From Clostridia bacterium (lineage in GTDB: Bacteria > Bacillota > Clostridia > Oscillospirales > Acutalibacteraceae): a stretch of 7,405 nucleotides of DNA. Below the pieces are notes generated by a model. That model was not told where the DNA came from. It made no database searches and was given only the letters and a program-made list of their open reading frames with translations. The position numbers and the translations under genes were made by a program. Positions within the stretch are counted from its first letter, which is position 1. Every line of letters begins with the position of its first letter. Below are positions 1 to 5,024 of this stretch, one piece after another. The stretch lies in contig CAAGBH010000012.1 in the NCBI GenBank assembly GCA_900768035.1, positions 1 to 7,405 of the forward strand. Direction: 5' to 3'.

Positions 1-556
1 CAATAAGTTCCTTTGCCTCGTCATAGGTGATATCCCTGTGTTTTGCCCATTTTCCGTGATAACCCGTGCGGATTTTTTGTTCTTCCTGAACTTTTCTGAC
101 TTCTTCAAGTTCTTCGGCAGTACAAAAACACGGATAGGCAAGACCGTCAATTATCAACTGTTTAACATAGGTCTGATATATTTCGGCACGGCGGCTTTGT
201 TGATACGGACCGTATTCGCCTTTTTCTTCAGTTCCGCTTATAAAACCTTCGTCAATAGTTATACCAAAACGGTTAAGACCATCAATGATATCTTCTATAC
301 CGCCTGCAACCTCACGCTTTTTATCAGTATCTTCAATACGGGTGAAGAACACACCGCCCGAAGATGTTGCGGTAATGCGGTTCACAAGGGAAGCAAATAA
401 AACGCCCAAATGCAAATATCCTGTAGGACTGGGGGCAATTCTTACCACCCTTGCGCCCTCGGGTAAATTCCTGTTAGGATAAAGGTTTTCATAAAAATCG
501 GGCGTTTTGGTGATATTTGGTAATAGTAAATCTGCAAGTAATTTATTCTGTGACAT
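1..556 (-). CDS. gltX: Glutamate--tRNA ligase, N-terminal part (3' end off the window)
   Basis: Class I aminoacyl-tRNA synthetase that charges tRNA-Glu (in many Firmicutes also tRNA-Gln, for later amidation) in the cytoplasm. The visible 185 codons begin MSQNKLLADLLLPNITKTPD and hold the Rossmann-fold signature APSPTGYLHLGV at residues 41-52, the RIEDTDKKR block at about 73-81, YGPYQQSRRAEIY after residue 110, and the GLAYPCFCT segment. The N-terminal extension before APSPTG is typical of clostridial GltX proteins. The ATG at 554-556 is preceded by AGGAG with a 5-nt gap, which fixes the start. The KMSKS loop and anticodon-binding domain lie beyond the left edge. It lies downstream of nrdR on the same strand but behind a terminator, and I see no clear promoter of its own. 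The HIGH-type motif reads HLGV, an unusual fourth residue. A Glu-Q-tRNA synthetase is unlikely because of the extension and motif set. Confidence 0.95.
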   Translation of the reverse strand, partial: MSQNKLLADLLLPNITKTPDFYENLYPNRNLPEGARVVRIAPSPTGYLHLGVLFASLVNRITATSSGGVFFTRIEDTDKKREVAGGIEDIIDGLNRFGITIDEGFISGTEEKGEYGPYQQSRRAEIYQTYVKQLIIDGLAYPCFCTAEELEEVRKVQEEQKIRTGYHGKWAKHRDITYDEAKELI

Positions 557-572
557 AAAAACTCCTATTTTT

Positions 573-604
573 AAAAAACAAAGGGTATTGCTTAATACCC
601 TTTG
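573..604 (-). terminator. Intrinsic terminator after nrdR
   Basis: On the minus strand an 11-bp perfect stem (CAAAGGGTATT with AATACCCTTTG, 579-589 and 594-604) with a 4-nt loop is followed directly by TTTTTT (578-573). It lies 9 bases beyond the nrdR stop codon and 17 bases before the start codon of gltX, so it should limit read-through from nrdR into gltX. Confidence 0.85.
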
Positions 605-612
605 AATAATAT

Positions 613-1068
613 TTAATCGTTGGAAAGAAGTTTGTTAAGTTCGGCCATAAAGGTGTTAATGTCTTTAAACTGACGGTAAACCGATGCAAAACGAACATAA
701 GCAACTTCGTCGATACTTTTTAATTTTTCCATAACAAGTTCGCCGATTTTTTCACTGCTAACTTCACGATCAAGCGAATTTTGAATAATGGTTTCAATTT
801 CGTCAATCATTCTGTCAAGCGTGTCAATAGATACCGGACGTTTTTCACAGGCACGCAAAAGACCTGTCATAATCTTATCACGGTTAAATGTTTCACGGGA
901 TTTATCTTTCTTGATAACAATAATGGGTAAACTTTCAATAATTTCATAGGTGGTGAAGCGTTTTGTGCATTGTAAACACTCTCGTCTTCTGCGAATTCTC
1001 TGACCTTCGTCAGTTGGGCGGGAGTCAATTACTTTACTCTCTTCATAACCGCAAAAAGGACATTTCAT
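613..1068 (-). CDS. nrdR: Transcriptional repressor NrdR
   Basis: ATP/dATP-sensing repressor of ribonucleotide reductase genes; it binds 16-bp NrdR boxes when its nucleotide pools signal enough dNTPs. The 151-residue protein has the family's usual length. A zinc ribbon occupies residues 3-34 (C3, C6, C31, C34, in MKCPFCGYEE and RRRECLQCTKRF), followed by an ATP-cone domain from about residue 49 to 139 (IVIKKDKSRETFNRDKI and later SIDEVAYVRFASVYRQF). The frame stays open upstream to 1143, but the ATG at 1066-1068 begins exactly at the conserved MKCPFC and has AAGGAG 8 nt upstream, so I start there. Its promoter lies at 1115-1143 and is overlapped by a likely NrdR box, implying autoregulation. 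No nrd reductase genes are in the window. It is divergent from a cyclophilin gene and followed by a terminator. Confidence 0.97.
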   Translation of the reverse strand: MKCPFCGYEESKVIDSRPTDEGQRIRRRRECLQCTKRFTTYEIIESLPIIVIKKDKSRETFNRDKIMTGLLRACEKRPVSIDTLDRMIDEIETIIQNSLDREVSSEKIGELVMEKLKSIDEVAYVRFASVYRQFKDINTFMAELNKLLSND

Positions 1069-1110
1069 ACTGTATACTCCTTTATTTTTAAAATTTACCA
1101 AATAAATTAC

Positions 1111-1139
1111 TTGTATTATACAACATATAGTGGTAAAAT
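1111..1139 (+). promoter_or_regulatory. Cyclophilin gene promoter (plus strand)
   Basis: Plus strand: -35 TTGTAT (1111-1116), 17-bp spacer, -10 TAAAAT (1134-1139). It uses the same -35 hexamer and spacing as the opposing nrdR promoter, and the two share nearly all their bases. The start would be near 1146, with AGGAGG at 1161-1166. Confidence 0.6.
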
Positions 1140-1143
1140 ACAA
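1115..1143 (-). promoter_or_regulatory. nrdR promoter (minus strand)
   Basis: Read on the minus strand: -35 TTGTAT (1143-1138), 17-bp spacer, perfect -10 TATAAT (1120-1115). The expected transcript start is near 1108, giving a leader of about 40 nt that contains AAGGAG. The -35 keeps only the TTG of the consensus. It interlocks with the divergent promoter at 1111-1139. Confidence 0.7.
1118..1133 (-). promoter_or_regulatory. Candidate NrdR box (operator)
   Basis: The minus strand reads CCACTATATGTTGTAT. Compared with the known NrdR-box consensus acaCwAtATaTwGtgt it matches at 13 of 16 places, including every strongly conserved core base (CwA.AT.TwG). It lies between the -35 and -10 hexamers of both divergent promoters and overlaps the nrdR -10 by three bases, a position suited to repression. 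NrdR boxes usually come in tandem pairs about three turns apart; I could not find a convincing second copy, which lowers confidence. Confidence 0.55.
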
Positions 1144-1173
1144 GAGTAAATTTGCATTTTAGGAGGATATTTT

Positions 1174-1770
1174 ATGTCAAATATTCAGTTAAATAAGCCA
1201 ATTGTGGGGGATACGGTTGCAATTATGCACACCACAATGGGTGATATCAAGATAAAACTGTTTAAAGAACATACACCGAAAACATTCGAAAACTTTACCA
1301 CACACGCTAAAAACGGTTATTATAATGGTCTTAAATTCCATCGTGTAATTAAAGATTTTATGATTCAAGGCGGTGACCCGATGGGTACTGGTATCGGCGG
1401 TGAATCAATCTGGGGAAGAAGTTTTGAAGACGAATTTACGCCCGAACTTCATAATATCAGAGGTGCGCTTTCAATGGCTAATGCAGGTCCTAACACAAAC
1501 GGAAGTCAGTTCTTTATTGTTCAGGCTAACAGCGTTCCTCAGAATATGTTAGACCAAATGAAAGATTTAGAGGATGCTTATCCGCCTGAATGTGCAAAGG
1601 CTTATGCAGAACTTGGCGGAACACCTTGGCTCGATTTCCGTCACAGCGTTTTTGGTCAGGTTTATGAGGGAATGGAAGTGGTTGATGCTATTGCAGATGT
1701 GAAAGTTGGCCCACAGGATAAACCCGTTAACGATGTTTTGATTGAAAACATTGAAATAATAGAATTATAA
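1174..1770 (+). CDS. Cyclophilin-type peptidyl-prolyl cis-trans isomerase
   Basis: Catalyses cis-trans isomerisation of peptidyl-proline bonds, helping protein folding; no signal peptide or lipobox is visible, so it should be cytoplasmic. The 198-residue protein is one cyclophilin domain (about 14-198). Visible active-site elements are FHRVIKDFMIQGGDP (R57, F62, M63, Q65), ALSMANAGPNTNGSQFFI (100-115, with F114 of the FFI motif), W152 in TPWLDF, and H157 in RHSVFGQV. An insert of about 30 acidic residues between Q117 and W152 is common in Firmicutes cyclophilins and makes this longer than a minimal 160-residue enzyme. The start ATG follows AGGAGG with a 7-nt gap. It has its own promoter at 1111-1139, divergent from nrdR, and ends just before a terminator-like hairpin. 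The family assignment is firm; ppiB would be the usual symbol but paralogues are common, so I leave it out. Confidence 0.95.
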   Translation: MSNIQLNKPIVGDTVAIMHTTMGDIKIKLFKEHTPKTFENFTTHAKNGYYNGLKFHRVIKDFMIQGGDPMGTGIGGESIWGRSFEDEFTPELHNIRGALSMANAGPNTNGSQFFIVQANSVPQNMLDQMKDLEDAYPPECAKAYAELGGTPWLDFRHSVFGQVYEGMEVVDAIADVKVGPQDKPVNDVLIENIEIIEL

Positions 1771-1771
1771 T
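1742..1771 (+). promoter_or_regulatory. Possible promoter for spoVAC inside the cyclophilin 3' end
   Basis: TTGAAA (1742-1747), 18-bp spacer, TATAAT (1766-1771) overlap the last codons and stop of the cyclophilin gene. A start about 7 nt later would put the RNA 5' end at the base of the following hairpin. It resembles a sigma-A promoter, whereas spoVAC would be expected to use a forespore sigma-G promoter, which I do not see. The region is very AT-rich, so chance is possible. Confidence 0.4.
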
Positions 1772-1777
1772 GAATAT

Positions 1778-1820
1778 AACACTCCTTGCGGTTTAAAATA
1801 ACCAAAAAGGAGTGTTTTTT
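1778..1820 (+). terminator. Terminator-like hairpin containing the spoVAC ribosome binding site
   Basis: AACACTCCTT (1778-1787) pairs perfectly with AAGGAGTGTT (1807-1816); inside the loop GGTT (1790-1793) can pair with AACC (1800-1803). The 3' arm runs into TTTTTT (1815-1820), the form of an intrinsic terminator for the cyclophilin gene. The spoVAC start codon is the next base, and its Shine-Dalgarno AAGGAG (1807-1812) is entirely within the 3' arm, so a folded hairpin would also hide the ribosome binding site. Confidence 0.75.
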
Positions 1821-2267
1821 ATGCGTCCAACAAATAGCGAATATTCAAAAATGGCGAAAAAACTTTCACCGCCGTCTCCAAAATTAAAAGACTGTATCTG
1901 GGCTTTTTGCGTCGGCGGTTTTATTTGTGTTTTGGGTGAACTTTTAAATGAATTTTACGGAACAGTTTTGAACCTCGACGAGCAAAGAATTAAAATGTTA
2001 GTGCCTGTAACACTCATATTTTTATCAGCCTTGTTAACTGCATTAAAATTGTTTAATAAAATTGCAAAATTTGCAGGGGCGGGTACTTTAGTACCAATAA
2101 CCGGTTTCGCTAATGCCGTTGTTTCGCCGGCTATTGAATTCAAGGCAGAGGGGTTTGTTTTAGGACTTGGCGCTAATATGTTCAAAATCGCAGGCCCTGT
2201 AATCGTTTATGGAACTGTGGCAAGCGTGATATATGGGGTTATTTATTGGATTGCAACTATATTCTAA
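1821..2267 (+). CDS. spoVAC: Stage V sporulation protein AC
   Basis: Inner-membrane component of the SpoVA channel that moves Ca-dipicolinic acid into the forespore during sporulation and out at germination; B. subtilis SpoVAC is the mechanosensitive part. The 148-residue protein has the family's length and conserved segments: LKDCIWAFCVGGFICVLGE (22-40, first membrane helix), LVPVTLIFLSALLTALKLF (60-78, second), FAGAGTLVPITGFANAVVSP (84-103), then EGFVLGLGANMFKIAGPVIV and a last helix to the C-terminus. The start is the ATG at 1821, 8 nt after AAGGAG; an in-frame GTG at 1812 lies in the hairpin stem and has no ribosome binding site. In most spore formers spoVAC is followed by spoVAD and spoVAE; here a strong terminator follows and the next gene is unrelated, so this copy stands alone. 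Identity is firm; it may be a second, orphan copy. Confidence 0.95.
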   Translation: MRPTNSEYSKMAKKLSPPSPKLKDCIWAFCVGGFICVLGELLNEFYGTVLNLDEQRIKMLVPVTLIFLSALLTALKLFNKIAKFAGAGTLVPITGFANAVVSPAIEFKAEGFVLGLGANMFKIAGPVIVYGTVASVIYGVIYWIATIF

Positions 2268-2269
2268 GA

Positions 2270-2310
2270 AAAAATGCTTGACTGATTTGGTCAAGCATTT
2301 TTATTATATA
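2270..2310 (+). terminator. Intrinsic terminator after spoVAC
   Basis: AAAAATGCTTGAC (2270-2282) and GTCAAGCATTTTT (2290-2302) form a 13-bp perfect stem with a 7-nt loop, ending in a T-rich tail. It starts three bases after the spoVAC stop. The A-tract on the 5' side means it would also look like a terminator from the other strand. Confidence 0.9.
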
Positions 2311-2311
2311 T

Positions 2312-2340
2312 TTGCTTTTTAAAAATTCTTATAATATAAT
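2312..2340 (+). promoter_or_regulatory. Possible promoter of the radical SAM gene
   Basis: Two overlapping TATAAT hexamers occur at 2330-2335 and 2335-2340. The second has TTGCTT at 2312-2317 with a 17-bp spacer, but would start transcription inside the ribosome binding site; the first leaves a 15-nt leader but has no good -35. One of them probably serves the gene at 2357, because a terminator separates it from spoVAC. Confidence 0.45.
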
Positions 2341-2356
2341 TTAAAAAGGTGATGTT

Positions 2357-3217
2357 ATGTATAAAACCGCTAATGAATATTATAAAGAAAAATTCGGCTG
2401 TAAGGTGTATAAACTTTCTCTCGACGGTGGATTTACTTGTCCTAACCGTGACGGCACTATTTCAACAGGCGGTTGTATTTTCTGTTCAGCGCTTGGAAGC
2501 GGTGAATTTGCCGAACACGGAAATGATATTACTTCGCAATTAGAAAATGCTAAAAAGAGGGTAGAGGCAAAGATTAAAAATGGCAAATATATCGCTTATT
2601 TTCAATCTTTCACTAACACCTATGCACCCATAAATAGATTGGAAACATTATTTTTAGAGGCGATAGCCCCTGATTACATAGTTGGTCTTAATATCGCTAC
2701 CAGACCCGATTGTCTTCCCGAAAGCACCATAGAATTGCTCAAAAAATTGAATAAAATTAAACCCATAACTGTGGAATTAGGTCTCCAGACATCAAACGAT
2801 GCCGTAGCAGAATATATTAACCGAGGTTATAAAACTGAGGTTTATAAAAGTGCGGTTTCCAGTCTTAAAAACGCCGGAATAAATGTTATAACACACATAA
2901 TTATTGGACTTCCAAACGATAATCCTGTTTTAACAACTAAATTTGCAGTTGATAGCGGTACAGACGGCATTAAATTTCACCTTTTGCATATACTCAAAAA
3001 TACTGCGCTTGCAAAAGAATATGAAAACGGCAGGGTAAAAGCGCTCACCTTAGAAGAATATGCCGAAATTTTAAAGAACTGTATTTCGGTTTTGCCAAAA
3101 GATATTGTTGTTCACAGAATAACGGGTGACGGACCAAAGAAAGAACTTATCGCACCGATGTGGTCAGCAGACAAAAAGAAAACTCTTAATTTTCTTAATA
3201 AGTATCTGCAATTTTAG
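2357..3217 (+). CDS. ytqA: TIGR01212-family radical SAM protein (YtqA/YhcC type)
   Basis: A 4Fe-4S/S-adenosylmethionine radical enzyme of 286 residues, near the usual 300 of the family. The cluster ligands are C28, C40 and C43 in TCPNRDGTISTGGCIFCSA; the wide CX11CX2C spacing, in place of the common CX3CX2C, is diagnostic for the YhcC/YtqA group. Further conserved parts are YFQSFTNTYAP (about 80-90), LNIATRPDCLPE (115-126), VELGLQTSND (139-148), THIIIGLPND (179-188) and HRITGDGPKKELIAP near the C-terminus. From memory, B. subtilis YtqA was recently renamed MnmL and assigned to the 5-carboxymethylaminomethyluridine to mnm5-uridine step of wobble-uridine modification in tRNA, with MnmM (YtqB); I have not been able to verify this, and no mnmM gene is visible here. 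AAGGTGAT ends 3 nt before the ATG. It stands between its own terminator-bounded neighbours; the hairpin at 3258 may end its transcript. Confidence 0.9.
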   Translation: MYKTANEYYKEKFGCKVYKLSLDGGFTCPNRDGTISTGGCIFCSALGSGEFAEHGNDITSQLENAKKRVEAKIKNGKYIAYFQSFTNTYAPINRLETLFLEAIAPDYIVGLNIATRPDCLPESTIELLKKLNKIKPITVELGLQTSNDAVAEYINRGYKTEVYKSAVSSLKNAGINVITHIIIGLPNDNPVLTTKFAVDSGTDGIKFHLLHILKNTALAKEYENGRVKALTLEEYAEILKNCISVLPKDIVVHRITGDGPKKELIAPMWSADKKKTLNFLNKYLQF

Positions 3218-3218
3218 A

Positions 3219-3247
3219 TTGACATAAATTCACCGAAAAGTTATAAT
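3219..3247 (+). promoter_or_regulatory. mgtE promoter, perfect sigma-A consensus
   Basis: TTGACA (3219-3224), 17-bp spacer, TATAAT (3242-3247): all twelve bases and the spacer match the consensus. The -35 begins two bases after the stop codon of the radical SAM gene. The start should fall near 3254, giving an mgtE leader of about 60 nt. Confidence 0.9.
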
Positions 3248-3257
3248 AATAGTGTAA

Positions 3258-3295
3258 AATCTCCGTCAGAGAAGGTTTTGGCGGAGATTATTTTT
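3258..3295 (+). terminator. Terminator-like hairpin in the mgtE leader
   Basis: AATCTCCGTCA (3258-3268) pairs with TGGCGGAGATT (3279-3289) over 11 bp, one of them G-U, around a 10-nt loop; A then TTTTT (3291-3295) follow. It can end transcripts of the radical SAM gene, but it lies downstream of the mgtE promoter, so mgtE RNA must pass through it as well. It may therefore act as an attenuator or as a 5' stabilising stem. The interrupted T-run makes it weaker than the other terminators here. Confidence 0.65.
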
Positions 3296-3314
3296 ATCTG
3301 AAAGGGGAATTGTT

Positions 3315-4676
3315 ATGCAAGAAACAGTTTTAAATTATATTGGCGAAAAGAAGTTTTCCCGATTACGAGAACTTCTTGCAGAAATGAACCCTGCGGATAT
3401 TGCCGTTATTCTTGATGAAGTGAACGAAAACGATTTACCGATTGTTTTTCGTATTTTACCGAAAGAACTTGCGGCAGAAGTTTTTGCATATATTGAAAGC
3501 GATATGCAACAGTTTTTAATCGAAAAATTCAGCGATAAGGAATTAAAAGCGGTTCTTGACGAATTGTTCTTGGATGATACGGTTGATATCATAGAAGAAA
3601 TGCCTACAAATGTTACCAAACGAATTTTAAAACAAACAGATGCTGCTACAAGAAAACTCATTAATCAGTTGCTTGCATACCCCGAAGACAGTGCGGGCAG
3701 TATTATGACACCTGAATATATCGACCTTAAAAAAGATATGACGGTGGAAGAAGCATTTGATAAAATACGCTCTGTTGGTCTTGAAACCGAGACGATTTAT
3801 ACCTGTTATGTTATTGATAGGTCACGCCACCTTTTAGGAATTGTAACGGTTAAAGATTTGCTGTTAAGTCCTAAAGACTGCATCATCGCCGATATAATGG
3901 AAGAAAACATTATCTTTGCAAATACGCTTGATGACAGGGAAGACGTTGTTTCACAGTTTGATAAGTATGACTTTTTGGCACTTCCTGTTGTTGACAAAGA
4001 AAACCGTTTGGTTGGTATTGTTACTGTCGATGATGCGATTGATGTATTGCAAGAAGAAGCAACCGAAGATATTGAAAAAATGGCTGCTATTTTGCCGACT
4101 GATAAACCTTATTTTAAAATCAGCATTTTTGATACGTTTAAGTCCCGAATTCCTTGGCTTTTGCTATTGATGATTTCTGCAACCTTTACAGGCGCAATCA
4201 TAACAAGTTTTGAGGCAAAATTAACTGTTTTACCTGCACTTATAACTTTTATCCCGATGCTTATGAATACTGCGGGTAACGGGGGAAGCCAATCATCAGT
4301 TACGGTTATCCGTGCGCTTTCCTTAGGCGATGTTGAGTTTAAAGATATTTTAAAGGTTATCTGGAAAGAAACAAGGGTTGCTTTTATTTGCAGTTTAGTT
4401 TTGGCAGTTGTTAATTTTATCAAAATGTACCTTGTGGATTATTTATTACTGCACACCTTTGATACAGGCCATCAGATAATGGAAATTGTTGTTGTTTGCC
4501 TTACCTTGTTTGCAACGGTTATTATTGCAAAAATCGTAGGTTGTATATTACCGCTCATTGCTAAAAAAATCGGTTTCGACCCTACAGTAATGGCAAGTCC
4601 TTTTATCACAACAATAGTTGATACTATTTCACTTGCTGTATATTTTAATGTTGCAATTTTTCTTTTAAAAATATAA
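3315..4676 (+). CDS. mgtE: Magnesium transporter MgtE
   Basis: Mg2+-gated magnesium channel of the inner membrane. The 453-residue length and domain order match the family: a cytosolic N domain (about 1-125, with LAEMNPADIAVILDEV), two CBS domains (about 127-190 from AGSIMTPEYIDL, and 193-250 with DFLALPVVDKENRLVGIVTVDD), a connecting plug helix (about 250-275), and a membrane domain (278-453) with five predicted helices. The signature IPMLMNTAGNGGSQSSVTVIR (313-333) is clear, and FDPTVMASPFITTIVD ends in D436, the equivalent of the pore Mg2+-binding aspartate (D432) of the Thermus protein. AAAGGGG 7 nt upstream fixes the ATG. Its promoter is perfect consensus, and the 60-nt leader is too short for an M-box (ykoK) magnesium riboswitch but contains a terminator-like hairpin. 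No strong terminator follows before the tRNA promoter. Confidence 0.97.
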   Translation: MQETVLNYIGEKKFSRLRELLAEMNPADIAVILDEVNENDLPIVFRILPKELAAEVFAYIESDMQQFLIEKFSDKELKAVLDELFLDDTVDIIEEMPTNVTKRILKQTDAATRKLINQLLAYPEDSAGSIMTPEYIDLKKDMTVEEAFDKIRSVGLETETIYTCYVIDRSRHLLGIVTVKDLLLSPKDCIIADIMEENIIFANTLDDREDVVSQFDKYDFLALPVVDKENRLVGIVTVDDAIDVLQEEATEDIEKMAAILPTDKPYFKISIFDTFKSRIPWLLLLMISATFTGAIITSFEAKLTVLPALITFIPMLMNTAGNGGSQSSVTVIRALSLGDVEFKDILKVIWKETRVAFICSLVLAVVNFIKMYLVDYLLLHTFDTGHQIMEIVVVCLTLFATVIIAKIVGCILPLIAKKIGFDPTVMASPFITTIVDTISLAVYFNVAIFLLKI

Positions 4677-4699
4677 TTTATAATTTTTAATTTTTGTTA

Positions 4700-4728
4700 T
4701 TGACTTTTGCTTTAACTTGTGTTAAAAT
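4700..4728 (+). promoter_or_regulatory. Promoter of the tRNA-Ser genes
   Basis: TTGACT (4700-4705), 17-bp spacer, TAAAAT (4723-4728), ending 13 bases before the mature 5' end of the first tRNA. Within it TTTAAC-TTGT-GTTAAA (4711-4726) is a perfect 6-bp inverted repeat over spacer and -10. Confidence 0.8.
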
Positions 4729-4741
4729 AGCAAAGTCGCAC

Positions 4742-4829
4742 GGAGAGGTATCGAAGCGGTCATAACGAGGCGGTCTTGAAAACCGTTTGCCCAAAAGGCA
4801 CAAGGGTTCGAATCCCTTCCTCTCCGCCA
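4742..4829 (+). tRNA. tRNA-Ser (anticodon UGA)
   Basis: An 88-nt gene with encoded CCA. The acceptor stem is GGAGAGG (4742-4748) with CCTCTCC (4819-4825), discriminator G, CCA at 4827-4829. The anticodon loop CTTGAAA (4775-4781) gives TGA at 4777-4779, closed by GCGGT/ACCGT with one G-U pair. A long variable arm (TGCC-CAAAA-GGCA) and the T loop GGGTTCGAATCCC confirm a class II serine tRNA. It reads UCA and other UCN codons. It has its own promoter, and the second serine tRNA 37 bp downstream is probably in the same transcript. Confidence 0.97.
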
Positions 4830-4866
4830 TTTTTTTATCTTAATACTTTTTTTAACGTAATCATTT

Positions 4867-4960
4867 GGAGTAGTACTCAAGTTGGTGACGAGGCGCCCCT
4901 GCTAAGGGCGTAGGCCGGCTAAACCCCGGTGCGAGAGTTCGAGTCTCTCCTACTCCGCCA
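4867..4960 (+). tRNA. tRNA-Ser (anticodon GCU); probable integration target
   Basis: A 94-nt gene with encoded CCA. The acceptor stem is GGAGTAG (4867-4873) with CTACTCC (4950-4956), discriminator G, CCA at 4958-4960. The anticodon stem CGCCC/GGGCG encloses CTGCTAA with GCT at 4901-4903; a long variable arm and the T arm GAGAGTTCGAGTCTCTC follow. It reads AGU and AGC codons. I find no promoter in the 37 bp before it, so it is likely co-transcribed with tRNA-Ser(UGA). An integrase gene lies immediately downstream, pointing towards it, the usual picture of an element inserted at a tRNA 3' end with the tRNA restored intact. Confidence 0.97.
4930..4960. other. Probable attachment site (attL) region in tRNA-Ser(GCU)
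   Basis: The 3' part of the tRNA (T arm, acceptor strand, CCA) is the likely core where the element's integrase recombined, judging from the adjacent int gene and the sudden change to phage genes downstream. The exact crossover cannot be defined without the matching attR copy, which would lie beyond the right edge. Confidence 0.45.
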
Positions 4961-4966
4961 AATAGC

Positions 4967-5002
4967 AAAAGAACCGCTTAAAATAGCGGTTCTTTTATTT
5001 TA
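4967..5002 (+). terminator. Terminator of the tRNA-Ser transcript
   Basis: AAAAGAACCGCT (4967-4978) and AGCGGTTCTTTT (4985-4996) form a 12-bp perfect stem with a 6-nt loop, followed by ATTTTAT. It begins 7 bases after the tRNA CCA. If the insertion point is in the tRNA 3' end, this terminator came with the element. Its A-tract on the 5' side means it can also end int transcription from the other strand. Confidence 0.85.
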
Positions 5003-5024
5003 TGCACGAATTTTGCACGAATTT
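5003..5024. repeat. Perfect 11-bp tandem repeat between att and int
   Basis: TGCACGAATTT occurs twice head to tail (5003-5013 and 5014-5024), the second copy overlapping the int stop codon. Tandem direct repeats at this place, beside the attachment core, are typical of arm-type sites bound by the N-terminal domain of tyrosine integrases; that role is inferred, not shown. Confidence 0.7.

Larger units (their letters stand above)
1111..1143. repeat. Inverted repeat forming the bidirectional promoter
   Basis: TTGTATTATAC (1111-1121) and GTAAAATACAA (1133-1143) are inverted copies matching at 10 of 11 bases, around an 11-bp centre AACATATAGTG. Each arm supplies the -35 of one promoter and the -10 of the other. 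Confidence 0.8.

Noticed and set aside
38..482. Plus-strand open frames of 120 and 65 codons
   Set aside because: They lie opposite gltX, whose protein is clearly conserved; neither has a ribosome binding site or recognisable protein.
1069..1143. Longer nrdR with 25 extra N-terminal residues
   Set aside because: The extension runs through the promoter and Shine-Dalgarno, and NrdR proteins begin at MKCPFC; the ATG at 1068 has AAGGAG.
1812..1820. GTG start for spoVAC
   Set aside because: It lies in the hairpin stem and is itself the last base pair region of the AAGGAG; the ATG at 1821 has correct spacing to that site.
3248..3314. M-box magnesium riboswitch before mgtE
   Set aside because: The leader is only about 60 nt, while M-boxes need well over 100 nt, and the conserved core is not present.
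4830..4866. Terminator or separate promoter between the two tRNA-Ser genes
   Set aside because: There are T-runs but no hairpin, and no -35/-10 pair with proper spacing; co-transcription is simpler.
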